Shown here: one piece after another, positions 12,830 through 22,984 of the stretch
How the letters are laid out: each line of letters starts with the position of its first letter
How positions within the stretch are numbered: the first letter of the stretch is position 1
Notes under the pieces: generated by a model
The model's database searches: none
What the model was told of the DNA's origin: nothing
The model's input: only the letters and a program-made list of their open reading frames with translations
Made by a program: the position numbers and the translations under genes
From: Takakia lepidozioides
Lineage: Eukaryota > Streptophyta > Takakiopsida > Takakiales > Takakiaceae
Assembly (NCBI GenBank): GCA_030704615.1
Contig: CM060734.1
Span: forward strand, 5,086,001-5,146,000
DNA length: 60,000 nucleotides
Direction: 5' to 3'

Positions 12830-14937
12830 TGCCATTTTCCAGTTTTCTTTACTATGATGTACTAACACCTTTAATGGCTTTTGCAGAGGTCTAGGACAGC
12901 CATGGGGTATCAGCCCCCTATACCTCCATAACAATAGTGTGGAGCAACAAATCCCTCATAAGGTATGATGATCCTCTCCAACAAAAATTTGTTGGCGGAT
13001 TGGACAACGAGAGAAAGACATTGCTGATATTACTTGAAGAACATCTAAGGGTTTCTTGCATACTGATAGTATGAGCTAGGCCCGGGTAAAACAGCCTGTT
13101 AGAGTATGTGTGTACACCTTCTACATGATCCGGTCGATGCACATTACTCCTGTTAACTGGTAACCTGTAGTTGATGCCTTATGTCAGCATCAGATCCCTT
13201 GTGATGAAAAGCCTTCCCTACTCGTGGGCTTTAATACTTCTCCTGGATGTGGGTTTGCTCTTTATAGCACCACTAAAAAAATGCGCAGGTGTAACATGAT
13301 ATGTCCTTTTTCATACCTTAAGGAAATCTGGTTTTTAAACCATAAAGCTGGCTGATATGGTGAAAAGATGGGCAGCACATTGCTGCCAATGTTCTTATTC
13401 ACATGTTCATGTTGTGAATCACGGGCACTGCCACTGGCCGAAGAACACAAGTTCTTATTCATACCTTTGGAAAAACGGTTCTAACCATAAAGTTGGCTGA
13501 TATGGTGGAAAAATGTGCAGTAATTTACTGCCATCGGTTGAAGAACACCTGTAATTTCTGAACTCTTGCATGCCCAGCTATATGAATGTTTTGTCCATAT
13601 TTTCTCTTGACTTGGGAAGCAGAGACTGTAGCTTTTTAACCGAAGATAAAACTACATGGCACGGAGATCCTTCCTTGGTCTCTACTTCTTTACAAGAGCT
13701 CGTTGACAAGATAAGAGGTAACATGGAAAACGCATGACTCTATATTCTTGCCAAGTTTGATTTATGCTATGCCAATGTTCACTCGTGATCTGAGGGCAGA
13801 GAGAATGTAGACCTTTTATCTTTTTGGTATTCAAGTCCAAGGATAGAACTACATTGTAGAGGGAGAGCCTTATGAGAATGGGTCTGGTATGCACTCCCTT
13901 ACGGGGTGAGTGCATACCACACTCACTCCATAAGAGACTGCCATACCAAGGGTTGGATGGTGGGCGCCCCCTCTCTCCCTCTCTCCAATTATCTGTTTGG
14001 GATTAACAATTTTTTCCCTAAGCCTACCTGGTTTGGAAATACCTTCTTTCTAATCCCTAATGGAATATGTCTTGAATTTCATCCATACCGGATGAAAAAA
14101 TGCCAGGTATAATCCCTAACTGGATGAATTATTGTCTTGAGCTTTACCACTAAGGATGTAGCCTGCAATTTTTCATCCATGACGGATTACATCCATCCTG
14201 GATGTTACCCTAACGGATGCAACTCTAATGAAGTGCAAAATTTCATCCCAGTGGATGAAATCACGGGATGGTTTGCTAACCGCCTCTCTGCCCTAAGCAC
14301 GGCACGATACTCGTGCTTGTTTTCTTTGGAGGATGGCGATGGCGGCTGAGCTGAGTGCTCGAGCATCACGATGCGCGTGCATTTTGTTTTTTCTTGCGCG
14401 ATGGCGGCAGGCTCTTCCATTTCCCGCACTGGCAAATGACCTACTGTTGTGTTTGCCTGCAATCTTTCTTATTCATGAAGCAGCGGCGCTCATAAGGTGA
14501 TGGGGGAAGTATGATGCACTTTGTAAATATGCACTTTGTCCTCAAGTATCCCAATTTGTTGCATTCTGCTGTGATCTCTTGAGATTCAGGTGTTGAATGC
14601 CGCAGCGTCCCACTCCACAAACGATCAAAGTTCTCTGTGGTGTCGCATCTATGTTTTACTTTTGATCAATTTGCTCACTGTAGAATGCATGTTGGACATG
14701 GATAGCAACTGTGAAGACCTGCTACTCACCTCGTGCATCCTCACTAACACACATCTTGATGTGGTGGTTCTTGGGACGGGCACGGGTGAGGGTCTTCACT
14801 CGATGTGTATTTTTTCAGTTTGCAGATGATCAAAGGACTTGGCGATGGTGATGATTGACGCTACATACTGCTTCAGTGGGGCATCCGATACGATTCAGCC
14901 TCTCAACCTTAATCCTTTTTGGTTTTTATGGGTTGTA

Positions 14938-15070
14938 ACCTGATTATAAGTCAGTTTTCTGGTATGATACCAGTCTGAACTTTGGCACCATATTAGTGGG
15001 GTTTTCAACCTGATTGTAAATCAGTTTTCTGGCATGATACCAGTCTGAGCTTCGGCTGCATTTTGATATG
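14938..15070. repeat. Two-copy ~70-bp direct repeat
   Basis: A segment containing CAGTTTTCTGGTATGATACC is followed about 70 bp later by a diverged second copy (CAGTTTTCTGGCATGATACC). It lies between array B and the integrase frame, in sequence that looks non-coding. Confidence 0.8.
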
Positions 15071-15169
15071 GCGCTGGAGTACCATCTCCAGACCTTATAA
15101 GGCTATCCAATGATGCTTAAGATAGGCCTTCTCATGCTGATTTAACACGGTAAGTACCAAGCGGTACTT

Positions 15170-18100
15170 TTGTATGAGAACATACTTACAAGATTTGGCT
15201 GTCCCCTGGAATTTATCAGTGACCTGGGAAGTCACTTCATTAATGAGACCATAGAATTATTGACTAAAGAGTTCATGATTGTACACAAGAAGAGTACAAC
15301 CTATTACCCACAGGGTAATGGGCAGGCAGCGGCCACCAACAAAATACTGTGCATTATTTTGGCTAAGATAGTCAATGCAAACAGAATGGATTGGGATACA
15401 AAGCTGCTGACAGCTTTGTGGTTATACCGGACTTCATATAAAGTCACCACTAAGTATACACCATTCCAATTAGTTTATGGTATGGAAGCTTTACTTCAAG
15501 TGGAATTCTTGTTACCTACCATGAGAACTGAATGGGGAAGGAGAATGGAATTGGAGGATTCAATTAAAGTCAGCAAACATGAGTTATATCATGTGAAAGA
15601 AGTATGTGCTAATGCAGCAGATAACATGACCAGAATTCAGATGAAGATGAAAGATCAATTTGATGAAGGTAAATTGAAAACTTTTAAGACGAGTGATTTG
15701 GTTCCGTGGTTGCAGAAGAAGGGAAAGATTAAAGCTTCTAAGCTTAAGTCACCATGGAAAGGACCTTATGTCATACAGAAGATGTATGATAACAACACAG
15801 CCATGTTACAAACCATTAACAAAGAGATGCTTGGAAGAGTTAATGCCAATAAGTTGAAGGGATACAGTGATATCCATGATAAACCATTGCAGCATGATTT
15901 GCATATTGAAACACAGAAGCAGTCACGGACTACACCGGTAATACCAACGGAGCATGAGGCACTTGTCGTAAAGCCAAATGTGTATGGCCTGAGCGTTGAA
16001 CATGGGTGTTCACATAGTCATCATAGGCCACCACAGTATGACACAGCCTATCATAGCCCATCACAACATCACACAGCCTATCACAGCTCGTCAGAGTTTG
16101 ACACAGCCCGTCATAGCCCAACACAGCCCACGCGGGTTGCACAGTCCATAGGATCAGTGACAGGTGGACGCGGGTTAACGTCAGAAGAGTGGCCGGTAAG
16201 TGTAAGGTCAGCTTGGGAGTCAAACTCGGAGAAAAAGCCACGCGGACAGAGGGCGACGGAAGAGTGTTTGAATTCGAACACGTGGCCTAAGGGGCAAAGC
16301 GCTCCGCATTGCATGAACTGCAATATCGGGTGTCATCATGCAAAAAAACAAACTGGGCCGTCGAAGTACCTACCCGGTACAGCAGCCGAAACTAATTGCG
16401 GGCCCATTAATGCATCCAGGAAACAGGTAACGGAACTCTTTACACGTACAGCAAAGGGGGACCTTTGCCACATGTGCTGTCCTAGTGGACATTCCAGGTG
16501 GGAATGTGAGCAAATGGGGATAAAATTAAGAAGTTACCCAAGGAGGCAACAGCCAATCGGGAGCGAGAATTTCATGCAGGTGGTTCCCTCCAAGAAACAA
16601 GAACAAGAAATTAGAAGAGTTATGAGCGGAAGAGTCGGGGTGGCTCCGAATAACCAGCGTCTTGACGGGAGGGGCAATCAAAGCTATAGTTTTGTAGCTA
16701 TGGCGGATATTACAGACTATACGCTAGCTTTACTTCTCACGCAGTGGCGCAAGGACGGACGGGTTGAAAGGACATTCTCTCTCATCCACTATCTGCAAGC
16801 CCCGCAGGCTTACATGCACTTACCCGTTCCTTTCTGTGCCAACCATACCTTTATGCTCTATGCCCTGCAAGCTTTCCTACAGCTATTCCAAACAAGGCCT
16901 TCTTGTCTGTCTGGGATGAAGAGAATTAGGGGAATGGAGGATATCAGGGTGAAGAGCACCACGATTCTGCAGAAGCAAACAATTGCTACACCACGGGCAG
17001 TGCAGCTGCTGAAGGAGTTGCGATTGGAAGGGCTGCTACGCAAAGAATGGTCCTTGCATCATCGGAAGTACAAGATTCCATTCATTCAGAACTTTGAGCC
17101 CCGGACAGGAGTTACACAAGTGAGAGGAGTAGATATAGAGATTACACCCCAATACTTGCAACAACTGTTTGAATTACCATTGGGCCGTGTGAATGTGGTT
17201 GAGCACAGGGCAAGATTGCAAATAGGGAATTTGTTCCAAGAAGCGAGTTTCTTTAAGACTCAAGGATACACCTGCACCAAGGCCGAGTACCCAGGGTTAA
17301 GGGAAGTTGGCCAAATACTGAACGTTCTGTTTGCCATGAAGCAGAACCAACAGTACCTTAGCAGATCATTCACGGAGGAGATACTGAAAGTCTTGAGGGG
17401 AGAGGATGTGGCTTGGGCGGAGTTGATGTACAATGGTCTGGTGGAAGAGATGAAGCGGTTACAGGGCACTGCTGCTAAGTCTCCGATCATTGTGTCTGGC
17501 CCAATAATTGCTCAAATTATTCTTGACTCTTGCTTGCTTGATGCGCGTGAATGCAAGGAGATGGGAGTGTTTGAGACAGCAACCACTGCAATTGAGGCGC
17601 ATGGCTCTTCACACGGTGAAGGAGGATTGGAGGGGCAACATCAGTCCAAGAGGCAGAAGCGGGATACGACCGTAGTGGCAGATTCATTAGCGATAAGAAA
17701 ACCACAAGATGATGTTTCCATAGCGCTTGTGCAGGATGAGGAGCACCAGCACGGGGGGTTGTTATTGCTGGAAGCACGGCCTTTGGAGAGGGAGGAAGAA
17801 GTCACCTCAGTACCACAGCCACCACAGCCAGTTGACTCAGTTGTCCCAGGGGTAACTCAGATAGTACATGTTGTTACACCAGAGCCTATTGCTGTGGAAG
17901 GAGAAGGGTTAGACATCCTCACTACAGAGCAGGTAGTGGCAGAAATTGAGAAGGGTGACCTTCTCTATGAAAACTCTGGCTTGGTCAGGGAACCAATGGT
18001 ACCAAAGATGCAGAGTTTGACTAAGGAAATCCCTGCTATGCATGTGATGCCCAAACCTGTGGATGAGGTTCCAGGGGTAGAATGTAAGGGCACTGCAGCA

Positions 18101-20462
18101 CCTGTGGAGAATGAGGTCGTTCAGGAAGAAGGTCTTGTGGGATCATGGCCTGAATGGTTGGTGAAACATCACACTATGGAGAATCATGGGGACCATCAAC
18201 AAGTTTCCCATGAAGACCCACAGCAGGCCATGCTAATGAGTTCCATAAGCAGGACACTCAATTTGTTGGGCACTTATGTGAAATCCCATGTTCCAACCAC
18301 ACAATTGGCAGCTTTGAGGGTGGAACTCAAGCAGAAGTTTGAGGCTAGAATTACCACTGAGTGTGCAAACAAGGTGGATGTGGAGGCCAACCTCAAGTTG
18401 CAGAAAGAATTGGAGGACACGAAGGCTGCCCTGTAGCTAGCAAAGGGGAATCTGATTGAAGGGGGTCTGGAGCAGGAGAAATTGCATGAAGTACATAAGC
18501 AACAGCTATACCAGTTGCAGGTGAAGCATGAGGGAAAATTGCAGGAAGTGAAGGTGCTTCATACAGAGTTGGAGGCAGTTCATCAAAAAATAACCATCCA
18601 ATGTGCCACACTAACAACTGCTCTACAACAAACTGCATTAGAAGTTAACAGACAAGCAGAGAGGTGTATGATGGTGGAGGCTGAGACAGTGGAGCAAGGG
18701 AAACTCATTGCTAATTTGAAGGCTATTATCCGTCGCAATGAGGATACCTTCCAGCAATATAGTCGGATTGAGGCTGAGAAGGAAAGATACATCCTGGAGT
18801 TGTAGCAAACACTCACTGGCCAAAAGAATGAACTCTCTGTGGCTAACAAGGCTTGAAAGGAAGCCAATAATCTGACTACTGCCTATGCAGCCCTGGTTGA
18901 ACCTCGTGCAAAGCGCATGCAGGCTTTACAACAACAGTTAGATATGTACAGACTCAAGGAGGAGCAGGCTCTCGGGGGTGCTACACATGACTTGGTGGAT
19001 AATCATCTTATGCAAGTATGGTTAACACAAGGGCCGGTGGAAGGGAAGGCACCAAGAAAGCTCACCCAGGGGGAGATGAATGATCTCAGGTTGCAGGTGC
19101 AGAACATTGCCACAACTACTATAGACAATGTCTATAGTAGGATAGCGGAGTTACAGGATGATGTGGAAGGGCTGCAGACTCAAGTGGATGACTTGAGTTC
19201 CAACATTGACAAAAGAGTCTTTGTTCCTGAGGAGCAGCTGGTGGCTACTTATTTGCATGCCAGGACTCTGATTTTTCAGTCTTCATCACATGAGGTGCAG
19301 GAGTTGCCAACAATAGGCGGGACAGTGGCGGCAATATCACAGCCCCCACAGCAGGTGGCTGACACTGTTGATACTATGGCAATGCCACAGTCTGAGGTTT
19401 GGGGGGATGCTCCTCTTAACCCACCTAGGACTCTTGCTGCACTTGAGTACAATCGGGCTATGATAATGCCCTTCAACCAAATTCCCATTGTGATGGATTT
19501 GGCTTGGAAGGAATTCAGTCCTCCACAGTCTTTGACACATTATTACCAGATCATGCGCATTTGGTTGCCAGTGGCAACTCGGACTAAGGTTCTTCCGAAC
19601 AACTGACCCATTGAGGATCATCATTTTGCAAGGTACTGGTCTGAGGCAGGCACCATGTTGAAGGAATTAATTGTCTTCCAGGTTGTTCATGGATACATCT
19701 ACCAAGGAGGTATCTAGTTTGGTCATGGGCTGTGGATTATACTATGCTGCTTGTTTCATTGCACGTTATCATATTGAGCAGCAGAAGATGCAGTAAAGAT
19801 TTCTGAGTTATTTCAGTGGAGATTATTGGGTCTTACCTTCAGTTCCACCCCATATGTATCTGTATGATGTGAAAGTCATGTTGCAGAAGGATTCCCAACT
19901 TCGTTCATGGTTTAATTTGGCTTGGAACAACTTGGCCAAAGAAAAATTGGGCCCTGACGATATTTTTTATAAGGGACATGAAGCCTGGAAATACTTACAC
20001 TGTTCCAAAGTCATTGGCACACCTCTCACCTATACGGACAAGGAATTCAGGGAGTACAATCATTTTGCTTGCAAGCGATTGATGCAAGTAGTACAGTTTA
20101 AGCTTCCGGACATGGTGGGCCAACACTGTATGCCACGCAGGATTCCTGAGACGCCTAAGAAGATCAGACCACCGAAAAGCTGCCGGGGTGAAAATGATTC
20201 TGATACTACTGGTTCAGTGGAGGGCGATTTTGACATGGCTGAGGAATATGAATTAGCAATGGCGGACAAAAGACGACGGGGATCTCCTATACCACAACAT
20301 TTACCTCTTTCTCAAACTAACGTTGGGTTGGCAGTTCCAGCTAGTCGACACTTATCTCCATCAGCCAGTGACAGGGCTCGGGCTCACACACAGAGCCCTC
20401 CAAAGGACTCTCACCGACAGAAGGGTGCTCGTTCACAAAGGTTTGCTGATCCTAAACAGTAA
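15170..20462 (+). pseudogene. Integrase C-terminal half plus long post-integrase extension (broken)
   Basis: One frame is open from 15170 to 18433 and continues after in-frame stops. Residues 1-60 are the end of the integrase core. The second catalytic Asp is residue 18 (15221-15223), and the position of the DDE glutamate, 36 residues later, is Ala54 (15329-15331). A GPY/F-like module (WKGPYVI) follows near residue 200. Next comes a linker with ~10-residue repeats (16020-16140), a perfect CX2CX4HX4C zinc knuckle at residues 433-446 (16466-16507), a globular region from about residue 511, an acidic/Pro-Gln linker, and a long coiled coil (about 18350-19200). The frame meets TAG 18434, TAG 18803, TGA 18854, TGA 19604 and TAG 19715. 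It then shifts near 19720-19740, passes TAA 19794 and closes at 20462, 38 nt before the LTR. Integrase plus GPY/F is a confident call. The extension is not recognised and might be a plant-mobile-domain or Gag-like fold. Confidence 0.8.
16020..16140 (+). repeat. ~30-bp coding repeat in retroelement linker
   Basis: Imperfect 30-bp repeats encode decapeptides of the type YDTAYHSPSQ, HHTAYHSSSE and FDTARHSPTQ. At DNA level they are built from CACAGCCYATCAYAG-like words, close to the words of the LTR minisatellite at 20650-20830. Confidence 0.8.
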
Positions 20463-20649
20463 ACCGTGAGAACACGACTTTTTGAGAGGGGGAGGGGTAA
20501 TGTTAGAGGGCTATCTGACACTTAGACAGTGTTACGGGTTCTGTGGGGTACACTTAGACAGTTTTACGGGTTCTGTGGGGTACCCTTAATTTTTGCGTAG
20601 ACTTACGATGGTAGACTTAGACCAACACAGGCTTAGGGGGTGGTACACA

Positions 20650-20830
20650 AGGTTATACAGCCTGAGACAGCCTTACACAGTCTGTCACAGTCAATCACAG
20701 CCTTACATAGTCTGTCACAGTCAATCACAACCTTACATAGTCTGTCACAGTCAATCACAGTCTATCACAGTTAGTCACAGTCTATCACAGCCCGACACAA
20801 CTTTACACAGCCAGTCACAGCCGACACAGT
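20650..20830. repeat. CACAGTC(A/T)ATCACAGCC minisatellite in LTR
   Basis: The words CACAGTCAATCACAGCC, TACATAGTCTGTCACAGT and variants repeat with a period of about 30 bp, giving way to ~15-bp sub-repeats. It is clearly tandem but imperfect. Confidence 0.85.
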
Positions 20831-21139
20831 CACAACGGGGACTCCTACCACATCGGGTGACACCGGGGGTGAGTCGGCCAAGCTTGCAAAGGTACAATTG
20901 TCGCACCTTGTTCCATGTTTTGTCATTTCCTTTGCACGCATGATTTTCTTTGTTGTTTGTTTCTTTTTTTGAATTTGGGGGGGTTATTCGTCTTTAGGAG
21001 GCAACAACATTCTTGGCCTCATTGGCGCAGTCCGGTGCGGTTGCCAATGAGGGAGAGCACATGGTGTTCATGAAGGACCCGAACACCAAAGGTAAGAAGA
21101 AGAGGCCTCGACCTCCCGAGGTCCCTTTTATCATCAATG

Positions 21140-21262
21140 AAGGGGCTGCCGAGGAGAGAGAGAGAGAGAAGGGAGAGGGAGAAGGAGAGAGAGGAAGTAA
21201 TGAGGAAGGGGAAGAAGATGATCGTGGAGAAGGGGAAGGAAAAGAAGAAGAAGAAGAAGAAG
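21140..21262. repeat. Polypurine stretch (GA/GAA-rich)
   Basis: About 120 bp is almost entirely purine on the plus strand (GAGAGA, GGGAGAAGG and GAAGAAGAA runs). Open frames through it on both strands (Glu/Lys/Arg-rich or Ser/Pro-rich) are compositional and I do not call them genes. Confidence 0.85.
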
Positions 21263-22200
21263 TCATGTGGAGACGAAATGGTGAGTGCATGTGCATGCGG
21301 GGGAGGGCAGTGGGGTAACAAAGGAGCAGGGGAAGGAGGTGTCGAGCGGCTTTTACTCACCCATCCCTTCGCTATCCGAGGTGGGAGCTCCAAGATAGAA
21401 GAGTTGGATATCTCTAAGCACTCAGCCCGCTTAGAACAATCAGTCATGACCTACAGCTAGTGTATCATGGTTGTGCTTCATGTTTGTATTTCTTCTTGCC
21501 TTCATGTTAGCAAATTACCTTACTGTGTATACTTAAGCATCAGTTTGCTTCAGTATCTATCAGGTTCCATTCACTCATCCATTCATTCCACAACTTCACT
21601 CAAGTCTCTCTACACAATGTGATTGTATCGAATAAGTATCAGATTAAGACTTATCGTATATTAGAAACCATGGTGTCCCTAGCTTGCTCTACGGTATATC
21701 ACTACAGTTTTGCATGTATCAAGCATCTACTGATCATCTCTCCTCCTTCACCGTGCTCTCCATCCTTGCTCCCGTTTCAGCTCTCCGCCTGATCTCCTCT
21801 CCTGAATGACCAAGAAGTGCTCTCCGGGAAGTGTCCTCCATGTCGCTGCTCTACTTAATTTATCTGCAAGCTGTTCTAACCGCCTAACTAACTAACTGTC
21901 ACCCAAGAGATAAGTACGTTCCCTCTGCAGATGTCGTTCCCACACAGTCATTCCCTGCCAATGATAACCGTTCCCTATGTACGTTGTGACGGGCTGTGCC
22001 AAGCTGTATCGGGCTGTGACTGTACCGAGCTGTGACTGGTCCCGCGCTATCCCCTCCCGGAGCGCCACTGGAAGTAGATTCCAGATGTGGAGCATAGCCG
22101 GCGGCGGCGCCCCGTAGTCCAGGCCCTTCTTTGATGACCGCTCAGGCTGAGGGGGCGGCGTCGTTGACCGGCTAGGCTCTCCACCGGCCCGTAGCTCCCT

Positions 22201-22218
22201 CCCCCCCCCCCCCCCCCC
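22201..22218. repeat. C18 homopolymer
   Basis: Eighteen consecutive C residues lie within a GC-rich part of the putative LTR. The true length is uncertain. Confidence 0.9.
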
Positions 22219-22331
22219 AAAATGCTCAACAAGATCGAGGCCCTCACCCGGCTTGATATTCTAAATCTTCATCATGCATTCGTCTCTTGCCACTCTTTAA
22301 AAGATAGACAAATGCCCACACAAAGCTAACA

Positions 22332-22984
22332 TGGCGCACGGTCAAGCATGTAGGTGTGGAAGGGATCCAAACACAAAAAATCAAAACAACAACTCTCCCA
22401 CATCAAAAATCACTCCATAGTGTCGCTCCTGCAAGGACACCCCAGCCCAAACCCGGACTGACTCTTGCCTCCACCTACGGAAAGGGGGCCTACAGAGAAG
22501 GTGGAAAGCTACGGGGAAGAGAGCTAAAGCAATGCCTAACCCCAGCATGCCCTCATCCCAACACAAACAAAACCAAGTGATCACAACTCCATCTTTACTT
22601 TCTTCCCGCTGATACAATGGTTTCGTCTCCCTCAAAACTCATCACATTTTCTCTCGCCAAACAAAGGTCCTTTTACCCTCTCCAGCTTCGCTTACATCCT
22701 TTTGTGGCCTTCATCACTTCACTGGACGGTGCGGGCCGGTGCCTCACTACTTTCCATACTATCCCCATGTGATCACCTAATCTCTTAATTTATTAGCAAG
22801 AGTGCGGGTATTCCTCCCCCTCTCAATCTTGCTTGGATACGACATGTCTATTTTTTTTAGTTTCCTCCCTTAATAAAAGTTGCCAACTACCACATCCATC
22901 TGTTGGATGAACTATGCTAGTGCTCATCCAACTAGATGTTGCATTTTCGTTCATCCCCCATCCCTCTAATATCCCTAACTAGGG
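22332..22984. other. No gene recognised
   Basis: Between the putative LTR end and the minisatellite I see no conserved coding sequence. If the alternative LTR end near 22970 is right, this stretch belongs to the LTR. Confidence 0.5.

Larger units (their letters stand above)
8773..14848. repeat. Tandem array B, ~2.3 kb unit, 2.6 copies
   Basis: A ~2.3 kb unit repeats with starts at 8773, 11071 and 13376 (periods 2298 and 2305 bp). The third copy ends at about 14848, where retroelement sequence begins. Copies are almost identical. Differences seen are a T-run length near 9717, one C/T near 9527 versus 11527, one T/C near 14769, and the length of a CT microsatellite. Each full unit carries a ~630 bp segment (from 10363 and 12661) that is a diverged relative of the start of the array A unit, including the shared TGAGGCTGATTTGTCG start. 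The unit also has an internal partial duplication (around 11030 and 11170, motif GGCTGATATGGTG). Open frames of 60-85 codons repeat with the unit and look like chance frames. Confidence 0.93.
14849..22331 (+). mobile_element. 5'-truncated Ty3-type LTR retroelement
   Basis: The element begins abruptly where array B stops. It keeps only its 3' part: the second half of integrase (from 15170), a long coding extension to 20462, a purine-rich tract at about 20484-20497, and a probable 3' LTR starting with TGTTAG at 20501. Gag, protease, reverse transcriptase, RNase H, the primer-binding site and the 5' LTR are absent from the window. The order integrase last, with a GPY/F-like module after the catalytic core, is typical of Ty3/Gypsy elements. 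The copy is dead: the integrase catalytic glutamate is replaced, and the reading frame has several stops and one frameshift. The 3' boundary at 22331 is tentative. Confidence 0.75.
20501..22331 (+). repeat. Probable 3' LTR of the Ty3-type element
   Basis: A purine tract ending GGGGAGGGGTAA lies directly before TGTTAGAGGG at 20501, which is the classical polypurine tract/LTR junction. The end is placed at 22331, where GCTAACA supplies a TG...CA end with a 6-bp inverted match (TGTTAG/CTAACA). An alternative end near 22970 (CCCTCTAATA) cannot be excluded. No second LTR is in the window for comparison. The LTR holds two copies of a 33-bp repeat (20517-20582), a CACAGTC minisatellite, a polypurine stretch and an 18-C run. 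Confidence 0.55.

Noticed and set aside
9303-14829. Recurring 66-85-codon frames in array B on both strands
   Set aside because: These are identical because the units are identical, overlapping on both strands, without protein-like conservation beyond DNA identity.
21003-21460. Glu/Lys-rich and Ser/Pro-rich open frames in the LTR
   Set aside because: They come from a polypurine stretch that opens several frames at once on both strands.
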